A program made the translations under genes and the position numbers. A stretch of DNA of 63,630 nucleotides, from contig JAPOQK010000025.1 of assembly GCA_026710795.1 (NCBI GenBank), positions 1 to 63,630 of the forward strand. The letters are read 5' to 3'. This document shows positions 55,801-63,630 of this stretch, piece by piece. The notes beneath the pieces were generated by a model. The model searched no databases. It had not been told where the DNA came from and saw only the letters and a program-made list of their open reading frames with translations. The stretch's first letter is position 1. Each line of letters opens with the position of its first letter. The stretch is from Candidatus Poribacteria bacterium (lineage in GTDB: Bacteria; Poribacteria; WGA-4E; WGA-3G).

Positions 55801-56601
55801 TCACGGTTTGGTATCGGTATTAATTGGTGGTTCTTCATTTTCAATAAATCGATCAATTGTATTCCGTGTTGCCGGACTTGTGCGGAAGTCTGCAACCCAA
55901 GGTTCACGGAAGTACGCCTGTTTTTCCCGTGGCAGGCTATTTAATACCACTGGTGGAATGCGTAAACGATGCCAGTGAGTTGCAAGATGTGAATACGCAT
56001 TGAGAATGGCAATACGCGGGGTATCACGTTGCCACACAGGACCCGCATGGCACAAGTTTTCTGTAAAGAAAATTGCACTACCAGCGGGACATTCGTAAGT
56101 TACTAAAAAGGGACTCTTTTTTCCTTCCTCTAAGGACATGTGTTCAGGATGCATAGGGAAGTTTGCTTTATGACTGCCAACAATGAAATGTGTTCCACCG
56201 TCATTTTTGGAAACATCCGTAAGTTCAAAGACAACACGTACCATACCCGCATGTATTTTTCCATTGTTCACACGATAGCCAAATATAGGATCTGCTTGCC
56301 TTGGACCTCCACCATGTAGTCCTCCATGTTCCTGTCCTTTTTTGCGCCAGACAGAAAATGTGCTCTCCATACGGATATCTGGACCAATGATTTCATGTAA
56401 AACATCAATTACCTTTGGATGATCAATGAGAACACTTGAAGGTCCACCTGGAATTGCTCTATGTTCTGGTGGTAGTGATTCGCGATCATGACGCATTCTA
56501 TCCAGTTGGTCAACGATGGCATCAACTTCGTCCTTACTTAATATGGCAGGACGCACTAAGAAACCAGATAAATCAAATCGAAATTTTTCTTCATCAGTCA
56601 T
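55801..56601 (-). CDS. PhyH-family protein with HxG in place of HxD
   Basis: The protein has 266 residues, ATG after AGGAGA. The double-stranded beta-helix fold is plain (FVVFELTDVSKNDGG-type core, HFIVGSHK, PAGSAIFFTENLCHAGPV). The distal histidine (His185) and the 2-oxoglutarate arginine (Arg196 in DTPRIAILNAY) are intact. At the first metal site the sequence is EHGGLHGGGP, so His96 is followed by Gly-Gly instead of x-Asp. In Fe(II)/2-oxoglutarate halogenases the Asp is replaced by Ala or Gly, leaving room for a halide. The change could equally mean loss of activity or a different metal arrangement. Confidence 0.8.
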   Translation of the reverse strand: MTDEEKFRFDLSGFLVRPAILSKDEVDAIVDQLDRMRHDRESLPPEHRAIPGGPSSVLIDHPKVIDVLHEIIGPDIRMESTFSVWRKKGQEHGGLHGGGPRQADPIFGYRVNNGKIHAGMVRVVFELTDVSKNDGGTHFIVGSHKANFPMHPEHMSLEEGKKSPFLVTYECPAGSAIFFTENLCHAGPVWQRDTPRIAILNAYSHLATHWHRLRIPPVVLNSLPREKQAYFREPWVADFRTSPATRNTIDRFIENEEPPINTDTKP

Positions 56602-56682
56602 GCAAATATCTCCTATTCTTTTGTTCTGTTAATGTTAGTCTACATATATGCCTAAGGGTGTATGTAGCCTAAGCATTTCTTT

Positions 56683-57510
56683 CTAAAATCTTATTTTCTT
56701 GAATTCCTCAATCTGTGCAGTAATTGCACGTTCTGTTGGAAGCCTTTCAGCACTTGATGCACCATAAAAACCAACTACACCATTGGTATTATTTAGAACA
56801 TAGGTTGCATCATCCGGTTCAGCGATGGGACCTCCGTGACATATCACCAAGATATCCGGATTAACACCTTTGGCTGCGTCATGAATTGACTGCACACGTT
56901 TTGCAGCATCCTCAAGCGTAAATGCAGTTTTTGCACCGATAGATCCTTTTGTTGTAAGTCCCATGTGTGCCACGAGGATATCTGCCCCCGCATCTGCCAT
57001 CTGTTCTGCTTCAGTTTCGTTGAAGGCATAAGGTGTAGTAAGTAATCCCATCTGATGTGCAGTCCGAATCATTTCTACTTCTGGTCCGTATCCCATGTCT
57101 GTTTCTTCCAGAAGTTGACGGAATGTGCCATCAATTAGACCTACAGTAGGAAAGTTTTGTACCCCTGAAAATCCGATAGCATCAATTTGACCTAAGAAAA
57201 TATCCATCAATCTAAATGGGTCTGTTCCACAAACACCTGCAAGGACAGGTGTGTTTTTGGCGACCGGTAACACCTCGCTTGCCATTTCTACGACAATCTG
57301 GTTAGCGTCACCATAAGGCATCATACCGGCAAGTGACCCTCGACCTGCCATACGAAACCTTCCTGAATTGTAGATGATGATTAAGTCAATTCCACCAGCT
57401 TCTTCACATTTTGCAGATATACCAGTTCCTGCACCTGCTCCTATAATAGGTTTTCCAGCATCAATATTCGTGCGAAGTTGGCTTAATATATCTTCACGTT
57501 TAAATTTCAT
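56683..57510 (-). CDS. Phosphoenolpyruvate hydrolase-like TIM-barrel protein
   Basis: The protein has 275 residues; ATG after AAGGA. It resembles the PEP_hydrolase/TIM-barrel signal-transduction family (PF09370): [51 protein letters not shown] and [15 protein letters not shown]. Such enzymes share the fold of phosphoenolpyruvate mutase and isocitrate lyase and likely act on an alpha-keto acid. It is in the minus-strand catabolic block. Confidence 0.85.
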   Translation of the reverse strand: MKFKREDILSQLRTNIDAGKPIIGAGAGTGISAKCEEAGGIDLIIIYNSGRFRMAGRGSLAGMMPYGDANQIVVEMASEVLPVAKNTPVLAGVCGTDPFRLMDIFLGQIDAIGFSGVQNFPTVGLIDGTFRQLLEETDMGYGPEVEMIRTAHQMGLLTTPYAFNETEAEQMADAGADILVAHMGLTTKGSIGAKTAFTLEDAAKRVQSIHDAAKGVNPDILVICHGGPIAEPDDATYVLNNTNGVVGFYGASSAERLPTERAITAQIEEFKKIRF

Positions 57511-57560
57511 TAATTGAATCCTTTAACTATACAATTACCAATTGTTCAGATTTTGTAGAA

Positions 57561-58349
57561 TTACATCTTGAGATTTCCCCAAGTAGTTGTCAATTTTCCG
57601 TGTGCTGAGACATCAAGAGTGTCATTGACGATTCTTTGAATTTCAGCTTCGGTTAGTGGATAGTTTGCTAACATAACTTCATCCATAATACCAACAAAGA
57701 ACCTGGGACAACATGCATTGTTTTCACCACCGAATCGTAATACTTTATTTGGTGAACTTCTGCCAACGCCTTTTTGAGAAATAGCAGTACCATCATGTTC
57801 TCCATTTATATAAAAACGCACATCTGATCCATCCCACACGACAGCAATATGTGTCCACTCTTTAGGTGTTATTTTACCAAAGGATATATGATATCCGGGA
57901 TTGTCAGTATCATAAAAATAATATGCAAGATTACCTGCTCCCGGTTCAATTTGCAGATAATAAGTATTTTTGTAGAAGATGGTATTTTTGTTCTCTTGTG
58001 GACCAACAGGAAGTTCGTCAATATAGACCCATGCCATCATCGTTATAGCCTCATCCATATCAACTTCATTGGAATGTGGCACTTCAATGTATACAGGTGC
58101 AGCTGCGGTTCCAGCCATCTGCACAGCTTTGCCAAGTATTCCAGTTGTCCATTCAACATCTCCGTTGAATTTGCCTACTAAACCAGCAGTTGCATCCTTT
58201 GTCTCTTTTCCTGTTCCTTCGTCAAGGTGCCATACATATAACTTCTCACCGAGTTGTTTAACGTTACCTTTTCCCCCAGCCGCAAACACAAACTGACAAA
58301 ATATCAGACTGAGGATAGTGCTTATTATGATATATCTCCGAGATTTCAT
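57561..58349 (-). CDS. Secreted LamG-domain protein 1
   Basis: The protein has 262 residues, ATG behind AGGAGGT, and a signal peptide (through CQFVFAAGG). One LamG/concanavalin-like jellyroll fills residues about 35-240 (VWHLDEGTGKETKDATAG, EWTHIAVVWDGSDVRFYING, GIMDEVMLANYPLTEAEI). It ends in VSAHGKLTTTWGNLKM, closely like the end of the next LamG protein. LamG domains bind sugars or proteins at the surface. The pair probably arose by duplication. Confidence 0.85.
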   Translation of the reverse strand: MKSRRYIIISTILSLIFCQFVFAAGGKGNVKQLGEKLYVWHLDEGTGKETKDATAGLVGKFNGDVEWTTGILGKAVQMAGTAAAPVYIEVPHSNEVDMDEAITMMAWVYIDELPVGPQENKNTIFYKNTYYLQIEPGAGNLAYYFYDTDNPGYHISFGKITPKEWTHIAVVWDGSDVRFYINGEHDGTAISQKGVGRSSPNKVLRFGGENNACCPRFFVGIMDEVMLANYPLTEAEIQRIVNDTLDVSAHGKLTTTWGNLKM

Positions 58350-58490
58350 TGCAATACCTCCTGCGAATTGTGCTTATGAGTTTGTTGAAGTTAGTTTGAA
58401 TTATAATCAACATATAAGGATTCAAAGTTTCCGTTTACATTATTCGAGAACTTTTGACAAGGAATATAATGACTATTACAGAATATAGAA

Positions 58491-59258
58491 TTATATTTTT
58501 AGTTGTCCCCAAGTCGTAGCAAGTTTGCCACCAGGGGATACGTCAAAGAATACACCGTTGTCCATATCACTCTTTATTTCATCTTGTGTGAGGGCACGCT
58601 TATAAATAGATACTTCATCAACAAAACCTACTGCACCCGCAAGTCCAGTTTGAGATTTACCTATCCGAAAAACAATATCAACACTGGTAATTTGTCCATC
58701 TGGAGCGTCAAATTCAACATCTAAATCGCCATTAATATATTGACGGATGAATTTCCCATCATAAGTAGATGAAATGTGGAACCATTCATTCAAATCGGGT
58801 TTAATTGTCTGCATATTTCGAGTTCCCTTAAATCCACCTATATCAATCCAAGTTTCAATTTGAGGTGCACCTGTAAACTGTGAACTCCACTGGAGAACAT
58901 AACCACCTTGGTTTCCTGGGGTTCTGCGTCCCATCAAGTTAGAGTCACCTTGATTCTGTTCAGGTAAAAACCATGCTTGAATTGTGAGTTCCTTTGTAAT
59001 ATCGAGTTCAGGCACAGAGTCAATTTCTACATACTTTTCTGTATCTGCAATATGTACACAACTGCCAATTTGCCCATCATTTGACCAAGTTACACCGTGA
59101 AGGACTGCTTCAAGGTCATTCCCACTTGCATCCATTGCCATCTCACCTTTTCCTTCGTCAAACGGAAGGTATAACATTAGGTCTTTATCATCGTTTAAGG
59201 CATAAGCACATACATTGATACTTAGTGTAATTATTAGAAGAAAAATAGTGAATTTCAT
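58491..59258 (-). CDS. Secreted LamG-domain protein 2
   Basis: The protein has 255 residues with AAGGAG upstream and a signal peptide (through INVCAYA). The LamG jellyroll (LMLYLPFDEGKGEMAMDASG, EWFHISSTYDGKFIRQYING, GFVDEVSIYKRALTQDEI) matches its neighbour. It ends VSPGGKLATTWGQLKI; both proteins thus share GKL-x-TTWG-x-LK at the extreme C-terminus. Expected role: surface carbohydrate binding, perhaps feeding the nearby dehydrogenase and dioxygenase enzymes. Confidence 0.85.
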   Translation of the reverse strand: MKFTIFLLIITLSINVCAYALNDDKDLMLYLPFDEGKGEMAMDASGNDLEAVLHGVTWSNDGQIGSCVHIADTEKYVEIDSVPELDITKELTIQAWFLPEQNQGDSNLMGRRTPGNQGGYVLQWSSQFTGAPQIETWIDIGGFKGTRNMQTIKPDLNEWFHISSTYDGKFIRQYINGDLDVEFDAPDGQITSVDIVFRIGKSQTGLAGAVGFVDEVSIYKRALTQDEIKSDMDNGVFFDVSPGGKLATTWGQLKI

Positions 59259-59302
59259 TATAAACTCCTTTGCTGTGAACTAATAAAATAACTGTCATTA
59301 TT

Positions 59303-60937
59303 TTAGAATCTTGATATCTCAATCTCTTTTGCTGTGATAAATTCAAGTAATGCAGGAGTGCCTTCCTGTGTTTTCTGAATTCCGCGCTGGATAGCAGGAA
59401 TAATCTGGTCTGGTGTTTCAACTCTTTCCCCATATCCTCCGAAGGCTTTTGCCATATCTGCATAGTTACCTGAAATATCTGTACTTCGGTATTTCTCAGT
59501 AGATACTGGCATAATAGGTATCTCAATTGCCATTGAAAAATTATTGAAAAGAACGGAGAGAATAGGTATCCGTTCTCGAACTGCTGTTTCAAAATCCATA
59601 CCTGTAAATCCGATCGCAGCGTCTCCCCAAACATTTATACAGAGGGAATCCGGTTTAGCAAGTTTAGCACCCATAGCAAGACCGAGACCGTAACCGAGTT
59701 GAGTTGTTTTTCCCCAACCTATGTATGTGAGTGGATTTTCACATTGCCAAAAAGGAGAAAGTTGATCACGCGGACTGCCAGCATCGTGTGTGATAATTGT
59801 GTTCTTTACATCAACGGTATGTAATAGATCCCAAATAACCCTATATGGAGTCATTGGTACATCTTCAGATGTAAGTTTGGGTTTCCACTGTTCTAACCAT
59901 TCTGCTTTCACTTGACTAATTTCTTGAACAATAGTATCGTTTCTGTTTTCAGATGTGTCACTTATTCTATCGTTTACCGCCTCTACTAAACCTTCTAAAA
60001 TCAAACCCGCATCACCAACAAGTGCATTGTCAACAGGAACATCTTTGTTTATGTCAGCGGGATCTAACGTTGCATGGATGACGCGTTTTCCCTCTGGTAT
60101 AGAAACCCCAAAGTTTGTTCTACTGAAACTACAGCCGATACCAAAAAGTAGGTCTGTCTTTTGAAGGAAGTGATGTACCGGTTTAGGAATTGACCGACCA
60201 CCAGAACCGAGTGCTAAAGGATGATTTTCTGGAAAGGCACTTTTCCCTCCTAAACTTGTTGTAACCGGTGCAGAAAGGAGTTCGGCAAGTTCACGGAGTG
60301 TATCCCATGCTTGCGCATAATGGACACCTTGTCCTGCATAAATTACCGGACAATCTGCTTGAATTAAAGCATCAGCAACTGCTTCAATTTCTGTGCTACT
60401 TGGACCGTATCGCAATGTAGGAACAGGTTTAGGATCAAAGGGTTCAGGCACTTCTTGTCCCATCATATCACCAGGAATTTCCACAAGAGCAGGTCTGGGT
60501 CTACCGTTTCGCACTTGTGTGAAAGCGCGACGCATGACTTCTGGTAATGCCTCAGGAACAGTAAGTTGTTCACATGACTTTGTTACATGTTGGTAGTTCA
60601 GCGCAGAATTGAAGTTAGGTTGTATCTGTGACAAAGTGCGTGAATATCCCATCGGTAGTACGACAATAGGAGCTGAATCTCCATAAGCTTGTGCGACTCC
60701 ACCGAATGCGTTTTCGGAACCAGGACCGCTTTGCATGCAAAATACACCAATCTTCTGTCCTGAGGTAATACGGCTCATCGCATCTGCCATGTGCAACCCG
60801 ATACGTTCTTGACGGACGATAATCGGTCTGATATCAACTTTCGCAGCGGCTTCAATTATAGGGTTGACAGGATACGCGAATAGATATTCCACACCCTCAG
60901 ACTTAAGTACCTTTGCAACCGCATCAACAACTTTCAT
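59303..60937 (-). CDS. Thiamine-diphosphate-dependent decarboxylase/synthase (acetolactate synthase-like)
   Basis: The protein has 544 residues, ATG behind AGGAG. The catalytic Glu is in IVRQERIGLHMADAMSR. The central FAD/nucleotide-type domain is present (CPVIYAGQGVHYAQAWDTLR). The ThDP-binding motif is VWGDAAIGFTGMDFETAVRE with the closing NN in LFNNFSM. These place it with acetolactate synthase, glyoxylate carboligase and benzoylformate decarboxylase. The exact keto acid is unknown. It follows a PhyH gene by nine bases. Confidence 0.88.
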   Translation of the reverse strand: MKVVDAVAKVLKSEGVEYLFAYPVNPIIEAAAKVDIRPIIVRQERIGLHMADAMSRITSGQKIGVFCMQSGPGSENAFGGVAQAYGDSAPIVVLPMGYSRTLSQIQPNFNSALNYQHVTKSCEQLTVPEALPEVMRRAFTQVRNGRPRPALVEIPGDMMGQEVPEPFDPKPVPTLRYGPSSTEIEAVADALIQADCPVIYAGQGVHYAQAWDTLRELAELLSAPVTTSLGGKSAFPENHPLALGSGGRSIPKPVHHFLQKTDLLFGIGCSFSRTNFGVSIPEGKRVIHATLDPADINKDVPVDNALVGDAGLILEGLVEAVNDRISDTSENRNDTIVQEISQVKAEWLEQWKPKLTSEDVPMTPYRVIWDLLHTVDVKNTIITHDAGSPRDQLSPFWQCENPLTYIGWGKTTQLGYGLGLAMGAKLAKPDSLCINVWGDAAIGFTGMDFETAVRERIPILSVLFNNFSMAIEIPIMPVSTEKYRSTDISGNYADMAKAFGGYGERVETPDQIIPAIQRGIQKTQEGTPALLEFITAKEIEISRF

Positions 60938-60946
60938 ATAAAACTC

Positions 60947-61765
60947 CTAAAGCTCAGTATAAGGGTTAGTAGGACTACCATCGTCCATAACAAGTGGAAA
61001 ATGATCGCCGGACAATTTTTCTCCATTGTTAACTGCTACAAATCGTTTCATGACATGATTACCATTTTCATCATAGAGAGTCTCACTGGTCATATAATGT
61101 ACTGCAATCGCACGCCTTGGTTGACCACTGTTATTGGCATGTGAACCGTGCCATGTTAATGAATGGTGGAAATGAACATACCCTTTTTTTACTGGACACA
61201 TCTCAACATCCAACTCACGATCTTTAAATTTGTCTGGCATGGAATGAATATCTTTGATTGAATGTAGAAACGGTATCTGATTACCCCATTGGTATGAACC
61301 GGGTACCATCCGCATACAACCATTACTCTCATCAACATCATCTAATGCGACCCATGCAGTAACCTGACTCGTTTTTGGTTTGAGTATGGGCCAATAAGGT
61401 GAATCCTGATGCCACATATTTACACCACCAACCTGAGGTGGTTTATACTGTATTTGGTCGTGCCAAACGCGTACTTCAGTTGCCGATGTCAGTTGCCCAA
61501 TTTCCTCTACGATGATAGGATTATAGACGAGTTTGCGATAAGCCGGACTCGCTTCCCAGATATTGACAATTTGCCATACCGGAGTTTCTTCCCTACCACC
61601 AAGATTAGCAATATGTACGGGTTGTGGTATATCTTCTTTCTGGTAGTCATCAATCACACGTGTCAATTCTGAACGTAATTCCTCTACTTGTTCGTCATTC
61701 AAAACATGACTTCCAAGGAGAAAGCCCTTCTCACGAAAAAGATCAATTTGGGCTTGGTTAAGCAT
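60947..61765 (-). CDS. PhyH-family dioxygenase, tandem copy A
   Basis: The protein has 272 residues; the ATG with GGAGA is chosen over a TTG four codons earlier. The metal site is complete: WHQD (His119, Asp121), distal His206 in LTWHGSH, and an Arg in QPRRAIAVHYM for 2-oxoglutarate. It is closely similar along its whole length to the next gene (shared FREKGFLLG, VWHDQIQYKPP, GCMRMVPGSY), so the two are recent tandem duplicates. A hydroxylase is expected. Confidence 0.88.
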   Translation of the reverse strand: MLNQAQIDLFREKGFLLGSHVLNDEQVEELRSELTRVIDDYQKEDIPQPVHIANLGGREETPVWQIVNIWEASPAYRKLVYNPIIVEEIGQLTSATEVRVWHDQIQYKPPQVGGVNMWHQDSPYWPILKPKTSQVTAWVALDDVDESNGCMRMVPGSYQWGNQIPFLHSIKDIHSMPDKFKDRELDVEMCPVKKGYVHFHHSLTWHGSHANNSGQPRRAIAVHYMTSETLYDENGNHVMKRFVAVNNGEKLSGDHFPLVMDDGSPTNPYTEL

Positions 61766-61799
61766 CTTTGTCTCCAATAAATAATTGCATCATAGTAAT

Positions 61800-62612
61800 T
61801 TATAATTCTGGATTGGTCGGCACTCCAGATTCCATCACAAGTGGGAAATGATCACCCGATAACACATCTCCATCATTGACCGGAACAAAAGGTTTCATTA
61901 AATGATTACCTTCCTCATGATATATTGTTTCATTGGTCATATAATGTACTGCAATTGCACGTCTCGGTCCACCACTGGTGTTATCGTGTGAACCGTGCCA
62001 TGTCAAAGCATGGTGGAAATGGACATGTCCTTTTGGCACTGGACAGAGTTCTACTGACAACGCATTATCTTCAAAACGTTCATGCATGTTATGGATGTTT
62101 CCGACAGAACCCAAAAATTTCATTTGCGGTCCCCATTTATATGAACCGGGTACCATCCGCATACACCCATTACTTTCATCAATATCGTCTAATGCGACCC
62201 ACGCTGTTACCTGACTTGTTTTCGGCATAAGTATTCCCCACAGTGGAGAATCCTGATGCCACCCATTGATTCCCCCTACCTCCGGTGGTTTATATTGTAT
62301 TTGGTCGTGCCATACACGCAATTCCGTTGCTGAGGTAAGCTGGCTGATTTCCTCTACGATGATGGGATTATATATCAGTTTGTGGTAGGCAGTACTTGCC
62401 TCCCAAATATTAACTATCTGCATGACAGGATTTTTTACCTGTCTACCAAGGTTGGTAATACGTACAGGTTGCTTGACATCAGGTTTTTCATAATCATCTA
62501 TAACGCGTGCTAATTCAGATCGCAATTCTTCCACTTGTACGTCAGTAAGTACGCGGTTACCAAGCAGAAAACCTTTCTCACGAAATGTGTCAACTTGGGT
62601 CTGTGAAAGCAT
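61800..62612 (-). CDS. PhyH-family dioxygenase, tandem copy B
   Basis: The protein has 270 residues; ATG after AGGAG. The triad is HQD in GWHQDSPLWG and the distal His in LTWHGSHDN. The N-terminal MLSQTQVDTFREKGFLLGNR parallels copy A, and nearly all core motifs are shared. It is the first gene of the minus-strand block, so the operon promoter should lie just to its right. Confidence 0.88.
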   Translation of the reverse strand: MLSQTQVDTFREKGFLLGNRVLTDVQVEELRSELARVIDDYEKPDVKQPVRITNLGRQVKNPVMQIVNIWEASTAYHKLIYNPIIVEEISQLTSATELRVWHDQIQYKPPEVGGINGWHQDSPLWGILMPKTSQVTAWVALDDIDESNGCMRMVPGSYKWGPQMKFLGSVGNIHNMHERFEDNALSVELCPVPKGHVHFHHALTWHGSHDNTSGGPRRAIAVHYMTNETIYHEEGNHLMKPFVPVNDGDVLSGDHFPLVMESGVPTNPEL

Positions 62613-63630
62613 ATTTTTCTCCTAAATATCGTTTTATGATGCATGTTAACACGTTGAATGCTTTCTGTCAATTGGATAATTGAAAAGCTCAGAGCCATTC
62701 AGGTTTCTAAATCTTATGATCTTCAATATTTGAAGATATGCTAAAGTATCAACGTTCATTCTATAATTATCCAGAAAAGTTGAAAACTATAGTCAATTTT
62801 TGAATTAATGGGACATTTTGATATGTAGGAGGGAACTCCGATTCCCGACTATCAGTGAGTTTTGTCGCGATTCGGAGATCGCTCCTACATGGACTTTATA
62901 TTATTATTTTCAATGTTCACTATAGTTTGTGCCGTTCAGCCCCAGCGGGCGAAAGGTGTATAGTACCCAATGCATAGAATGAACAAGCCCAGCGGGGCGA
63001 CAGGTGTCCAACGGACTTGTAAGAATCCCAGAAAACACAGAAAACACAGAAAACACAGAAAATCCCTCTACCTTCTGCGTCCTCTGCGCCTTCAGCTATT
63101 CTGACAATCCCGCAATTCTGACAAATCCCCTCTACCTTCAGTGTCTTCTGCGTCCTCTGTGCCTTCAGCGATTCAGACAAAAACATACAACCCACCAAAA
63201 ACCCTCTTATCCTGTAAATCCTATAATCCCGGGGAATGCCTTAATGGCATTCATACCGTTGATTTCTTGATTTGGTAAATCCTGGTTCAGACAAATCCCC
63301 TCTTCCTTCTGCGTCCTCTGTGCCTTCAGCGATTCAGACAATCCCGCAATTCTGACAACTAAAAACTGAAAAATAAACTAAAAACCGAAACATACATGAA
63401 ACATATTGTTCCGACCCCAACCTACCCCTTCCAACCCACCCAACCACGTGTTATAGTACTACCACTATGAAAAAACAAACCAACAAACCCAACATCACCG
63501 TATTCGTAGGTCGGCGCGAGCGTAGCGACCTCCGACATCTTACATTCTGTAGAAGCGACCTCCGACAAATAGCCAAAAAACCGACCAGAACCCAGCACAT
63601 AATAAAGTTACCAAAATTATTTTTTTTCAA
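62613..63630. repeat. Repeat-rich non-coding end region
   Basis: No gene is supported. In order: an imperfect inverted repeat ATGTAGGAG...CTCCTACAT (62823-62890); GC-rich phrases such as CCCAGCGGGGCGACAGG (about 62990); a 9-base period AAAACACAG (63031-63061); three copies of a unit of about 50-60 bases containing CTTCTGCGTCCTCTG-GCCTTCAGC (63071-63120, 63131-63180, 63301-63358); the module CCCGGGGAATGCC (63228-63266); and two further TAGGTCGG/TAGAAGCGACC elements (63506-63538, 63548-63566). A frame from 63467 to the end reads MKKQTNKPNITVFVGRRERS but runs through repeats and has no ribosome site. Confidence 0.7.
63506..63538. repeat. 33-bp palindromic repeat, copy 2
   Basis: One base differs (C for A) from the copy at 613-645. 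The two lie near opposite ends of the window. Confidence 0.8.

Noticed and set aside
63031..63061. Short CRISPR-like array
   Set aside because: The 9-base units are contiguous without spacers; it is a simple satellite.
62920..63198. Minus-strand frame of 92 codons
   Set aside because: It translates satellite and CTTCTGCGTCC repeats (FCVFCVFCVF), a known source of false proteins.
63467..63630. Partial gene running off the right end
   Set aside because: No ribosome site, and the frame passes through two copies of dispersed repeats; kept only as a remark.

Overview
The window reads as AT-rich chromosome from a Gram-negative, uncultured-lineage bacterium. The best guess is candidate phylum Poribacteria or a close relative. 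This is inferred from the mix of families: repeated phytanoyl-CoA dioxygenase (PhyH) proteins, LamG proteins, a formylglycine-generating-enzyme/sialidase fusion, a UxaA-family protein, and a WD40 protein with a dockerin-like segment and a FlgD-like C-terminal domain. An outer membrane is implied by an LptD-like protein, a SurA-like chaperone and many lipoproteins. No rRNA, ordinary tRNA or CRISPR array was seen.

Layout. 1-597 is the C-terminal part of a phage terminase large subunit, followed by about 0.6 kb of palindromic repeats. 1184-17303 is a long plus-strand run: an FN3 lipoprotein, DUF5683-like and DUF3108-like envelope proteins, Mfd, two parvulin-like proteins, a SurA-like chaperone, an LptD-like protein carrying its own parvulin domains, an SDR, a 2H phosphoesterase and a type-1 periplasmic binding lipoprotein. 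17455-19693 is a small cassette (ABC-type ATPase, unknown protein, PIN nuclease) behind a consensus promoter. An LRR lipoprotein, a duplicated UxaA-like protein (minus) and a methyltransferase (minus) follow. 24150-26419 holds an ECF sigma factor, its zinc-finger anti-sigma factor and an HtrA-like protein that has lost its catalytic histidine. 26431-31669 is minus-strand accessory content (PLD, PhyH, His-rich secreted protein, FGE-sialidase). 32373-40255 carries TPR, membrane, GlmM-like and YvcK genes and the overlapping pair GlnRS/GluRS. A PLP decarboxylase is followed by a compact RNA gene at 42479-42561 that looks like the tRNA-like domain of tmRNA with the tag-coding body removed. Then come the WD40 protein, a TlpA fusion, an enolase-superfamily enzyme, BioD, a LarA-like racemase and MinCDE. 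53852-62612 is an all-minus catabolic-looking block (HAD, ABC ATPase, three PhyH, a PEP-hydrolase-like TIM barrel, two LamG proteins, a ThDP enzyme). The last kilobase is repeats.

The strongest second-look items are the mini-tmRNA-like gene, the LptD/parvulin fusion inside a parvulin-rich operon, the UxaA protein whose two copies have lost complementary cysteine motifs, the His-less HtrA beside a sigma/anti-sigma pair, a PhyH protein with HxG in place of HxD, the ATPase-PIN cassette, and a MITE-like element at 31771-31927. All calls are from reading the sequence; no database search was run.
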